Shown: piece by piece, positions 1 through 6,558 of the stretch
Layout: every line of letters starts with the position of its first letter
How positions within the stretch are numbered: position 1 is the first letter of the stretch
Position numbers and translations under genes: made by a program
Source of the DNA: Nanobdellota archaeon
GTDB taxonomy: Archaea > Nanobdellota > Nanobdellia > Pacearchaeales > GW2011-AR1
Direction: 5' to 3'
DNA length: 8,478 nt
Assembly: GCA_023397215.1 (NCBI GenBank)
Contig: JAEWUG010000028.1
Coordinates: 1-8,478 of the forward strand
The notes under the pieces: model-generated
The model's database searches: none
The model's input: the letters and a program-made list of their open reading frames with translations, nothing else
What the model was told of the DNA's origin: nothing

Positions 1-500
1 TAAAAATACAATCACAAATGGGCATTTCTATTACAAGATTACATGCTTATTTTATGATGTATTTATTTGGTAAACCTGCTAATGAAACTCACCCCTTTTC
101 ATTAAAACAAGTAAAAAATTTATTAAATAAAAATCAAGTAGTCTTTTGTGGAGCATTAAGATATACTACTCAACCTCAAACAACAGATGCAACAGCTGCT
201 CAAATTGCTTCTTATTTAAAATGTCCTTTTATAAATTTAACAAATGTAGATGGAATTTATAATAAAAACCCAAAAACAAATAAAGATGCAAAGTTCATCA
301 AAAAAATATCTTGGAATGATTTCAATAAAATTGCAAGTAAAATAAAATTTTCAGCAGGTCAACATTTTGTATTAGATCAAAAAGCATCTAATATTATTTT
401 ATCTAGGAAAATACCAACTTATATTGTGGGAAATTTAAATGATATAAAAAAAATAATAACTGAAAAGAATAATTTTAAAGGAAGTTTAATTCAAGGATAA
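1..500 (+). CDS. pyrH: UMP kinase, archaeal type (5'-truncated by window edge)
   Basis: UMP kinase of the amino acid kinase fold phosphorylates UMP to UDP with ATP in cytoplasmic pyrimidine nucleotide synthesis. The visible part is the C-terminal two thirds of the family (archaeal members are about 225 residues). Recognisable landmarks, from memory of archaeal homologues, are GISITR near the beginning, the TTDATAA segment of the nucleotide-binding core, TNVDGIYNKNP (the strongly conserved TNVDGVYxxDP motif), SAGQHFVLDQKA (family KAGxxSVxDPLAA) and a near-terminal GSLIQG. The frame is open from base 3, upstream of the ATG at 18, and that ATG lies inside a conserved helix, so it is not the start. 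The loop before TTDATAA (about residues 46-53 counted from the ATG at 18) is a few residues longer than in Pyrococcus-type enzymes. rnp3 follows after 30 nt on the same strand. Identification is firm; the missing N-terminus holds part of the active site. Confidence 0.93.
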   Translation, partial: KIQSQMGISITRLHAYFMMYLFGKPANETHPFSLKQVKNLLNKNQVVFCGALRYTTQPQTTDATAAQIASYLKCPFINLTNVDGIYNKNPKTNKDAKFIKKISWNDFNKIASKIKFSAGQHFVLDQKASNIILSRKIPTYIVGNLNDIKKIITEKNNFKGSLIQG

Positions 501-501
501 A

Positions 502-509
502 AATATAAA
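502..509 (+). promoter_or_regulatory. candidate TATA box for rnp3
   Basis: The 30-nt gap between pyrH and rnp3 contains AATATAAA centred about 25 nt before the ATG at 531, the distance at which an archaeal TATA box would give a transcript starting at or next to the start codon. No Shine-Dalgarno sequence precedes the ATG, which fits a leaderless mRNA. The DNA is so A+T-rich that such matches arise by chance, and co-transcription from pyrH is equally possible. Confidence 0.33.
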
Positions 510-530
510 ACAATAAAGTTTAATTAAAAG

Positions 531-1097
531 ATGATAGAAGATATTAATTTATGTAAAACAAATAATTCTTATTATTTAGTTAAAATAAAATCAAAAGAAG
601 AATTAAAAAATTATGAATGTGATGGTTTTTTAATTGATACAAATTCTAATGAAAAAGAAACTAGGAGAATTTTAGATTCTATAAGAAAAACAAAGAAAAT
701 AATTGTTATTGTTGGAGGAGATAATATCTATAATAGGAGGGTTTTAGAAACCATGAACATAAATTATCTAGTATCACCTGAAAAAACAGATAAAAAAGAT
801 AATTTAAAACAAAGAGATTCTGGTTTTAACCATGTCTTAGCGAAAATAGCTAAAAAAAAGAATATATCTATTTTAATTAATTTTAATGAAATAAAAAGTT
901 TAAGTGATAAAGAACAAATTAATGTAATTCAAAGATTAATTCAAAATATAAAAATTTGTAGAAAATCATTTTGTAATCTAAAAATTGCTAGTTTTGCAAA
1001 TAACTCTTCAGAAATTTTAACACCCTTACAAAGACAAGAATTTTTAATTTCACTCGGAGCATCAACAAAACAAGCTAAAGAAGCAGTAAAATTTTAA
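531..1097 (+). CDS. rnp3: Ribonuclease P protein component 3 (Rpp30 family)
   Basis: Protein subunit of archaeal RNase P, the ribonucleoprotein that removes the 5' leader of pre-tRNA; Rpp30 folds as a TIM-barrel-like protein and pairs with Pop5 (Rnp2). The 188-residue product carries the family hallmark KQRDSGFNHVLAKIA (about residues 93-107), followed by a hydrophobic strand ISILINF (112-118). Near the end, a strand-loop KIASFANNSSEI and LTPLQRQEFLISLGAS (151-179) match the family's pattern of a late barrel strand, an arginine-containing loop and a Leu-Gly-Met/Ala helix. It is slightly shorter than many homologues (around 210-230 residues). The ATG at 531 is the first in frame after the pyrH stop and gives a sensible N-terminus. 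The stop is separated from the convergent uvrB stop by one base. No RNase P RNA gene or rnp2 is visible in the window. Confidence 0.88.
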   Translation: MIEDINLCKTNNSYYLVKIKSKEELKNYECDGFLIDTNSNEKETRRILDSIRKTKKIIVIVGGDNIYNRRVLETMNINYLVSPEKTDKKDNLKQRDSGFNHVLAKIAKKKNISILINFNEIKSLSDKEQINVIQRLIQNIKICRKSFCNLKIASFANNSSEILTPLQRQEFLISLGASTKQAKEAVKF

Positions 1098-1098
1098 T

Positions 1099-3048
1099 TT
1101 ACTTATCTTGAATCCTTTTTTCTAATCTTTTTATTTTTTCTCTAATTAAGATTGCTTCTTCAAATTTTAAATTATCAGCTGCAAGATTCATTTCTTTTTC
1201 TAATTCAATAATTAAATTTGGTATTTCAGCATTTGAGATATGTTTTGTATCCTTAATCTCAATTTCTTTTTCTTTGATTGGTTTAATAATTGTTTTAGGA
1301 ATAATATTATTTTCTTTGTTATATCTTAATTGAATTTCTCTTCTTCTATTTGTTTCATTAACTGCTCTTTTTATTGAATCAGTCATAACATCAGCATATA
1401 AAATTACTTTAGCATCTTTATTTCTAGCAGCTCTTCCAATTGTTTGAATTAGACTTTTATCATTTCTTAAGAATCCTTCTTTATCTGCATCTAAAATCCC
1501 AACTAATCCAACTTCTGGTATATCTAAACCTTCTCTTAATAAATTAATTCCTACTAAACAATCAAATTTCCCAAGTCTAAGTTCTCTAATAATTTCATTC
1601 CTTTGTAAAGTTTCAATTTCAGAATGTAAATATCTTGTTTTTATTTTATTCTCTGACAAATAATTAGTTAATTCTTCTGCTAATTTTTTAGTTAATGTTG
1701 TTAATAAAACTCTATTTTGTTTTTTGATTGTTTCATTAATTTCCTTTTTTATATCTTCAATTTGTCCTTTAATAGGTCTAATAAAGACTAATGGATCAAC
1801 TAATCCTGTTGGTCTAATTATTTGTTCAACAATTTTATTACTCTTAAAATATTCATAATCTCCTGGTGTTGCTGAAACAAAAATTGTTTGAAATTTGTTT
1901 TCAATTAAACTTTCAAACTCTTCAAATTTTAAAGGACGATTATCATATGCACTTGGAAGTCTAAATCCATAATCAATTAAATTCTTCTTTCTAGATTTAT
2001 CTCCTTTATACATTCCATGAACTTGTGGAATTGTTTGATGACTTTCATCTATTACAATTAAAGAATCTTTAGGAAAATAATCTAATAAACAATAAGGTCT
2101 TTCCCCCTGGTTTCTTCCATCAAAATGTCTAGAATAATTCTCAATTCCCTTACAATAACCTGTTTCTTTTATCATTTCAATATCATGCAATGTTCTCTGT
2201 TTTAATCTATGTGCTTCAATTAAATCCATAGAAGGTAAAACTTCTTCTAATTCTTTTTTAATACTATTAAATGCTTTTTCTAATTCATGTTCAGGAACCA
2301 TAAAGTGTTTTGCAGGATATACAAAAAAAGTATCAAAACTATCTAATCTTTCTCCAGTAATTTTATCTAATAAATATATTTTTTCAATTTCATCACCAAA
2401 AAACTCTACTCTAATTATGTTATTTATGTCTGCAGGAATTAAATCAATAATATCTCCTTTAACTCTAAATTTACCAGAACTTAATTCTGTTTGATTTCTT
2501 TCATATTGTGAATTAACTAATTTTTTAATAATATCTTCTCTTTTTACTTTATCTTTAACTCTTAACCCAAATCTAAATAATTCAAAATTCTCTGGTTTTC
2601 CAATACCATAAATACAAGAAACACTTGAAACAACAATCACATCTTTTCTACTAATTAATGATGCAGTAGCAGAAAGTCTTAATTGATCTAATTTTGCATT
2701 TATACTACTATCTTTTTCAATATATTGATCTGTAGTAGGAATATAACTTTCTGGTTGATAATAATCATAATATGAAACAAAATATTCAACACGATTTTTT
2801 GGGAAGTAGCTTTTTATTTCTTCGTATAATTGTGCTGCTAAAGTTTTATTATGAGCTAAAATCAAAGTTGGTTTTTGAATTTTTGAAATGACATTAGCAA
2901 TTGAAAATGTCTTACCACTCCCAGTAACACCTAATAAAGTCTGAAATTTATTATTTTCTTTTAAACCATTTATTAAATTATTAATTGCATTTTCTTGAGA
3001 ACCTGCTGGCTTAAAATTTGAGATAAGTGTGAATTCATTTTCTTTCAT
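1099..3048 (-). CDS. uvrB: Excinuclease ABC subunit UvrB
   Basis: UvrB is the damage-verifying helicase-like subunit of UvrABC nucleotide excision repair: it is loaded by UvrA, probes DNA with a beta-hairpin, and recruits the UvrC nuclease. All family parts are visible in the 649-residue product: Walker A GVTGSGKT (40-47), the beta-hairpin YYDYYQPESYIP (93-104), the UvrA-interacting insertion with KFRVKGDIIDLIPA (about 193-206), Walker B-like DESH (334-337), SATP motif III (392-395), helicase motifs around LLREGLDIPEVG (503-514) and QTIGRAARN (535-543), and a C-terminal UVR domain (about 611-646) that contacts UvrC. Length is close to the usual 660-670. It appears to be a complete, intact gene. 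UvrABC is bacterial in origin and patchy in archaea, so ancestral lateral acquisition is likely. uvrA and uvrC are not adjacent here. No Shine-Dalgarno site precedes the ATG; a TATA-like element sits about 26 nt upstream. Confidence 0.98.
   Translation of the reverse strand: MKENEFTLISNFKPAGSQENAINNLINGLKENNKFQTLLGVTGSGKTFSIANVISKIQKPTLILAHNKTLAAQLYEEIKSYFPKNRVEYFVSYYDYYQPESYIPTTDQYIEKDSSINAKLDQLRLSATASLISRKDVIVVSSVSCIYGIGKPENFELFRFGLRVKDKVKREDIIKKLVNSQYERNQTELSSGKFRVKGDIIDLIPADINNIIRVEFFGDEIEKIYLLDKITGERLDSFDTFFVYPAKHFMVPEHELEKAFNSIKKELEEVLPSMDLIEAHRLKQRTLHDIEMIKETGYCKGIENYSRHFDGRNQGERPYCLLDYFPKDSLIVIDESHQTIPQVHGMYKGDKSRKKNLIDYGFRLPSAYDNRPLKFEEFESLIENKFQTIFVSATPGDYEYFKSNKIVEQIIRPTGLVDPLVFIRPIKGQIEDIKKEINETIKKQNRVLLTTLTKKLAEELTNYLSENKIKTRYLHSEIETLQRNEIIRELRLGKFDCLVGINLLREGLDIPEVGLVGILDADKEGFLRNDKSLIQTIGRAARNKDAKVILYADVMTDSIKRAVNETNRRREIQLRYNKENNIIPKTIIKPIKEKEIEIKDTKHISNAEIPNLIIELEKEMNLAADNLKFEEAILIREKIKRLEKRIQDK
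1114..1139 (+). terminator. candidate oligo-T termination zone for rnp3
   Basis: Just past the rnp3 stop the + strand carries three close T-runs (1116-1121, 1128-1132 and 1134-1139). Archaeal RNA polymerase can terminate on such oligo-T tracts without a hairpin. The tracts lie inside the 3' end of the opposing uvrB gene and are largely the complement of its AAA lysine codons, so they may be incidental. Confidence 0.3.
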
Positions 3049-3135
3049 AAAATGTTATAATATCTTAAGATTTTAAGATTTTCTCTTAAATTCCTTTTCG
3101 AAATATTTAAATAAGTCTGTTGTTACTATTAATCT
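3049..3135. promoter_or_regulatory. divergent promoter region between uvrB and the caspase-like gene
   Basis: These 87 bp separate two divergently transcribed genes and are the only place for both promoters. On the + strand, a purine-rich CGAAA (3099-3103) abuts TATTTAAATA (3104-3113). This BRE/TATA-like pair is centred about 27 nt before the ATG at 3136, so the transcript would start at or next to the start codon. On the - strand, GAAAA followed by TCTTAAAAT (3070-3078 on the + strand) lies about 26 nt before the uvrB ATG. Neither gene has a Shine-Dalgarno site. Both assignments are pattern matches in A+T-rich DNA; the + strand one is the better. Confidence 0.5.
3062..3080. repeat. tandem 8-bp repeat with overlapping palindrome
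   Basis: Two perfect adjacent copies of TTAAGATT occupy 3065-3072 and 3073-3080. The first copy overlaps the perfect 10-bp palindrome ATCTTAAGAT (3062-3071). The element covers the predicted TATA region of uvrB, so it could be a regulator-binding site. It could also be low-complexity chance. Confidence 0.45.
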
Positions 3136-4071
3136 ATGACAAAAAACTTAGAAAATAGAGTTCTCTTGAATTTTGATTCTTTTAAAAGAAGCTTGAAAAA
3201 AAAGATATTACCTTTAGCATTAAGTATTCCATTATTATTTGCAAATACAAGTTGTGATTTATATAACCAATACTTAAATTATATAAGTATAAATAACATC
3301 CAAGAAGAAGAACAAATAATCGAGAAAAAGAAAAAAGCTGTAATATTAATAAATACTAGTGAGCTTGAAAAACCAGAATATGATTTAGGATATTCTTCTT
3401 TGAGAACATTATATAATATTTTAAGATTAAACAAAATAGGTTATGATTCTACTGATATTTATGTCTTAGGCCATGATGAATCTTATAGTTATAGTAGTCC
3501 ATTATATCCTGATAATTCTTTTACATTTGATGATTACAGACAATTAACTCGAAAAAATTTAGAAGATGTAATGAATGAAATTAATGATAAATATTCAGAA
3601 GATGCATTTTTAATGATTCATATAATTGGAGATTCAATTAAAGAAGATTTAGATAAAGATGGAACATTTGATTCTTCTTCAACAAAATTTGTAGATGAGA
3701 AATATTATAGTTATGAATATCCTGAATTAATTTCTTCTTTTTTAAGAAATGAAAGAAAAGTAGGGTTAAATATAGATCAAAATTATTCAGGTTTTATTTA
3801 TGATTCATTTAATGAAAATCAAAAAGATAATATTTTAGTCTTAGTTTCATCAGGTAAAAATGAAGAGATAAATAACTTTTCTTTTTCTAATTATTTTTCT
3901 AATTTATTATATAATGCAGAAGAAATTGATTCTACTAAATTTAATTCTGATGGTAATATTAGTGGTCAAGAAGCATTTGATTATTTATCTGAAAATATGA
4001 CAAATTCTACTCCTCAGTTATGGACAAAAGATACAACACAATCAGAAGATTTTTATTTATCTAAATATTAG
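3136..4071 (+). CDS. Exported caspase/C13-like (clan CD) domain protein, probably catalytically inactive
   Basis: No named gene is recognised. The 311-residue product has a basic N-terminus, one hydrophobic segment (about 24-36) ending at FANTSC (Cys40), a charged linker (56-67) and a domain from about 68 to the end. The pattern resembles caspase-like/legumain-like peptidases: strand AVILINT (68-74), a helix ending NKIGYDSTDIYVLGHDE (99-115), TRKNLEDVMNEI then DAFLMIHIIGDS (156-167) where active members have a GHG-type motif, an acidic DLDKDGTFD loop (171-179), NIDQNYSGFIYDSF (212-225) where active members have DxCxSG, then ILVLVSSGKNEE (233-244) and an EF-hand-like NSDGNISGQEAFDYL (270-284). 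The catalytic His and Cys therefore appear to be Asp166 and Asn216, and Cys40 is the only cysteine in the protein. Inferred role: surface-exposed binding or structural protein. It is divergent from uvrB and convergent with the pilus/HerA operon with a 6-nt gap. Fold assignment is moderately secure, function unknown. Confidence 0.6.
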   Translation: MTKNLENRVLLNFDSFKRSLKKKILPLALSIPLLFANTSCDLYNQYLNYISINNIQEEEQIIEKKKKAVILINTSELEKPEYDLGYSSLRTLYNILRLNKIGYDSTDIYVLGHDESYSYSSPLYPDNSFTFDDYRQLTRKNLEDVMNEINDKYSEDAFLMIHIIGDSIKEDLDKDGTFDSSSTKFVDEKYYSYEYPELISSFLRNERKVGLNIDQNYSGFIYDSFNENQKDNILVLVSSGKNEEINNFSFSNYFSNLLYNAEEIDSTKFNSDGNISGQEAFDYLSENMTNSTPQLWTKDTTQSEDFYLSKY

Positions 4072-4075
4072 ACTA

Positions 4076-4099
4076 TTTTATAATTCTTTTTCTTGTTTT
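4076..4099 (+). terminator. candidate oligo-T termination zone after the caspase-like gene
   Basis: T-runs at 4076-4079, 4087-4091 and 4096-4099 follow the stop codon on the + strand and could serve as an archaeal oligo-T terminator. They overlap the 3' end of the opposing HerA-like gene. There is no hairpin, so support is weak. Confidence 0.25.
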
Positions 4100-5385
4100 A
4101 TTGCTGCAGGACTTTCACCACCATGCCATGTAAATCTTGGTCTTATTCTCATTGGATAAATTCTTTCACTATTATCATCTAAAATAATTGCAGAACCTTT
4201 TAATTTTGGTAAACTATTTATTTTATTTGATAAACTAGAATATAAATATGATTGACTTATTTCATTTAATGCTTGTACATCAAGTGCTGCAGTAACTCTA
4301 TGCGAAATAACAATATCAGATTGTGTCATAGCATCTGTATGTATCTTTCCTGGTTGTTGTGTTGCAATAACTAAACTAATTCCTGGCTGTCTTCCTTCTC
4401 TTAATATTTGAACCAATGCATCTGATGCTGGTGTTTTTCCTTCTTTTGGTAAAAATTCATGAGCTTCATCAATAAAAATCCAAACTAAAGGCATTTCCCT
4501 ATTTATACTAAATCTGGAATAATTTTCACCATATTGTACTGCTTGTATTTCCTCATTTTTACGTTCAGCCATTCTATAATTGAATAATCTCTTTGAAACA
4601 AGACCAATAATTAATGCTCTAATATTAAATGTTCCAATAGAAGCATACATAGATAAATCAATAACAGTTGTTTGTCCTGCTTTAATTAAATCTTGAATTG
4701 TAGTACCTTTTACCTCATCAAAAACTTTCCAACTCTTAGCAGCATTAAATAAAGCAATAGCAGAATTCTTTATCTCTTGAGTTATTGTTTTTATAGATTG
4801 AATTTTATTAACTATATCTTCAAAATTATAAGATTCTTGTTCTTCTTTTAATTCTAATATAGACATTTCAATTGCTACTGCAACAGGATTTGTAAAATTT
4901 AATTCAAATAAACTTATCCAATCAGATTCTTCTAATTCTGAAATTTTAATTGCAAATTCTTTATCAACAGAAATTCCTTTATCAATATATTCTTGATAAT
5001 ATCCAAAAGGAGCAAAAACCTTTATTGGTAATTTTTTAGCTTTTAACCCCCATTCATCAAGTAATTCCCTATCTTTTTGATTTAAATATTTCATAGTCCA
5101 AAAAATACCCATAGTATCAAAAATTAAAGAAGCAACATTACCAGATTCTTCTACTCCTAAATTTGATAAGGCTTCAGCAATTGTTCCAATAGTATAACTT
5201 TTACCACTACCTCTTTTACCAGAAAGTAAAATAACATGACTTCTTGCAATATCTAAATAAATAGGATTTGATAAAGAAGTATAATTTCCCATTGTAACAA
5301 AACTCTTACCAATATATGCTAATCCTCTTTTTTGAAAGTTTTTTTTATCACTTTCATTTCTCCCAATAATTATATCAAAAGGCAT
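4078..5385 (-). CDS. HerA-family (DUF87, HerA/FtsK superfamily) ATPase in pilus operon
   Basis: HerA-type proteins are hexameric, ATP-driven DNA translocases. The 435-residue product shows Walker A GKRGSGKS (56-63), preceded by the strand HVILL, and Walker B WIFIDEAHEFLP (302-313). These are followed by LREGRQPGISLVIATQQP (328-345), the HerA/FtsK sensor region, and SDIVISHRVT (356-365), where Arg363 could be the trans-acting finger. Residues about 110-240 are a helical insertion between the Walker motifs. The N-terminus before Walker A is only about 50 residues, so a full HAS-barrel seems reduced or absent. No nurA, the usual HerA partner in end resection, is nearby. Instead the gene is last in an operon of two prepilin-like and two T2SSF proteins, 30 nt behind the preceding gene, which argues for a filament- or secretion-linked job. 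A TATA-like TTAAAATTAA within that gap region could give additional expression. Superfamily assignment is firm; the role is inferred from neighbours. Confidence 0.85.
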   Translation of the reverse strand: MPFDIIIGRNESDKKNFQKRGLAYIGKSFVTMGNYTSLSNPIYLDIARSHVILLSGKRGSGKSYTIGTIAEALSNLGVEESGNVASLIFDTMGIFWTMKYLNQKDRELLDEWGLKAKKLPIKVFAPFGYYQEYIDKGISVDKEFAIKISELEESDWISLFELNFTNPVAVAIEMSILELKEEQESYNFEDIVNKIQSIKTITQEIKNSAIALFNAAKSWKVFDEVKGTTIQDLIKAGQTTVIDLSMYASIGTFNIRALIIGLVSKRLFNYRMAERKNEEIQAVQYGENYSRFSINREMPLVWIFIDEAHEFLPKEGKTPASDALVQILREGRQPGISLVIATQQPGKIHTDAMTQSDIVISHRVTAALDVQALNEISQSYLYSSLSNKINSLPKLKGSAIILDDNSERIYPMRIRPRFTWHGGESPAAIKQEKEL

Positions 5386-5415
5386 ATTATAAATAAGAAT
5401 TAATAGTTTTTAATT

Positions 5416-5838
5416 TTAAGCCTCCCAAACAAAAATTCTTACAATTTTAGGAGAATAATCTGTTAAGTTTGCTGCAATAATTGTATCTTCTACAAAAACA
5501 TTTTTTTCCATAAGAATAGTATAATCATCTAATTTTAAAGTACAAACATGATTTGAATTAGTAAGATCACAAATTTCAAAAGAATAATTTAAATAAAATG
5601 GAAAATAGTTTTTTGTAAATTCATTTAAATAATTCTTATCTCCTTCTAATACTTTATTTCTTAAATTTTCATTCAGTGAAATTTCATTTAAAACTTTTTT
5701 TTGAATAACATAAATATTATCTCCTAAGTCTGTAGTTGTAGTTTGTTGTGAATAAATAATTAAAAGCACACTTGAAAAAATCATTATTGCAATTGTAGCT
5801 TCCATAATCCTTAACCATCCTTTTTTATTTTTTACCAT
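5416..5838 (-). CDS. Prepilin-like protein (small, class III-type N-terminus)
   Basis: The 140-residue product begins MVKNKKGWLRIMEATIAIMI: a short basic leader, Gly7, and a Glu13 inside an otherwise hydrophobic helix (about 8-30). This is the layout of archaeal type IV prepilins, cut by a PibD/EppA-like peptidase and assembled through the helix. The Glu is at +6 if cleavage follows Gly7, one place later than the canonical +5. The rest (31-140) is predicted as an extracellular head with a Cys pair (Cys90, Cys99) that could form a disulfide and two N-glycosylation sequons (Asn84, Asn123). The start overlaps the end of the upstream prepilin-like gene by 7 nt, implying translational coupling. 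No sequence family beyond the pilin-like N-terminus is recognised; it could be a minor (priming) pilin rather than the major subunit. Confidence 0.7.
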   Translation of the reverse strand: MVKNKKGWLRIMEATIAIMIFSSVLLIIYSQQTTTTDLGDNIYVIQKKVLNEISLNENLRNKVLEGDKNYLNEFTKNYFPFYLNYSFEICDLTNSNHVCTLKLDDYTILMEKNVFVEDTIIAANLTDYSPKIVRIFVWEA

Positions 5839-6542
5839 GCTCTTATAATAAATTCAACATTTATAATAGTTCCATTTTCTAATATCACTCTTTCAGTATA
5901 TGATTTTGCCATCACTTTAATATTGTCTGGGATTGGTCTTTCTAAAGTTATAATTTCAGAATTAATTGCAAAATCAAATTTACCAGGAACAGCAAATACT
6001 TCTTTTAATTTTTCATAATTTGAATCATATTCTATCTTTAAATCCTTAATTTTTGTATATGAAATTATGCTTTCATTAATAATTCCTCCAATTAGATGAT
6101 TTTCATATACATTAGAACAAGTTAAAACTTCTTCAGGTTTAATAAAATCTTTAACTAAAATAATATTAAAAAATCCATTTAATTTTTCATTTTTTATAAT
6201 TATATTTTTATCTAATATTTTTGAATTTGAAAAATTTTTATTTATGTCATATACGAATACACTTTTATATCCTTGAAAAGAATCTTGTAATGGGATACTT
6301 AAACAATCTAGTGGTGCATCATTTATTTTAATAGAAAATTGGACAACTTCTTCATTTGTATATTGTAAAAAATTATAATAAGCTCCATCAACAATTGAAG
6401 TAGTTAAAATATTAGTTTCATAAGGTTGTAAAAAGATTATTACAAAGAAAAAAAATCCTAAAAATAATACAAAAGATAAAATCATTTCTAAATGATTACT
6501 TGCTCCTCTTTTATTTACTCTTTTCATATTTTTAATATCCAT
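5832..6542 (-). CDS. Prepilin-like protein (larger, minor-pilin type)
   Basis: The 236-residue product starts with a basic leader ending in KRG (11-13), followed by ASNHLEMILSFVLFLGFFFF. The Glu19 embedded in a long hydrophobic helix (about 18-38) is typical of archaeal pilin-like proteins processed by a class III signal peptidase. Cleavage after Gly13 puts Glu at +6; cleavage after Ala14 would restore +5. The ectodomain (40-236) looks beta-rich, with two cysteines (80, 142) and sequons at Asn103, Asn156 and Asn223. Its size suits a minor pilin or a tip/adhesin subunit rather than the bulk filament subunit. The ATG at 6542 is used here; Met6 is an alternative that would leave a still adequate basic leader. 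It lies 16 nt after the T2SSF gene and overlaps the next prepilin-like gene by 7 nt. Specific function unknown. Confidence 0.68.
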   Translation of the reverse strand: MDIKNMKRVNKRGASNHLEMILSFVLFLGFFFFVIIFLQPYETNILTTSIVDGAYYNFLQYTNEEVVQFSIKINDAPLDCLSIPLQDSFQGYKSVFVYDINKNFSNSKILDKNIIIKNEKLNGFFNIILVKDFIKPEEVLTCSNVYENHLIGGIINESIISYTKIKDLKIEYDSNYEKLKEVFAVPGKFDFAINSEIITLERPIPDNIKVMAKSYTERVILENGTIINVEFIIRAW

Positions 6543-6558
6543 TATTAGTTTAAATAAA

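Noticed and set aside
18..20. ATG at 18 as the start of the UMP kinase
   Set aside because: It lies within the conserved GISITR region far from the family N-terminus, and the frame is open to the window edge upstream.
849..860. A-run in rnp3 as an oligo-T terminator for uvrB on the - strand
   Set aside because: It is about 240 nt inside rnp3 and explained by AAA lysine codons; in such A+T-rich DNA single runs carry little information.
3229..3258. Classical lipoprotein lipobox ending at Cys40 of the caspase-like protein
   Set aside because: The residues before Cys are NTS rather than the usual L-A/S-G/A pattern, so lipidation is possible but cannot be called; the hydrophobic segment may simply be an anchor.
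4078..5385. HerA in a HerA-NurA-Mre11-Rad50 end-resection locus
   Set aside because: No nurA, mre11 or rad50 is adjacent; all operon partners are filament proteins.
5421..5426. GGGAGG on the - strand as a Shine-Dalgarno site for the HerA-like gene
   Set aside because: It is about 36 nt from the start codon and is explained by the Trp-Glu-Ala codons at the end of the upstream gene.
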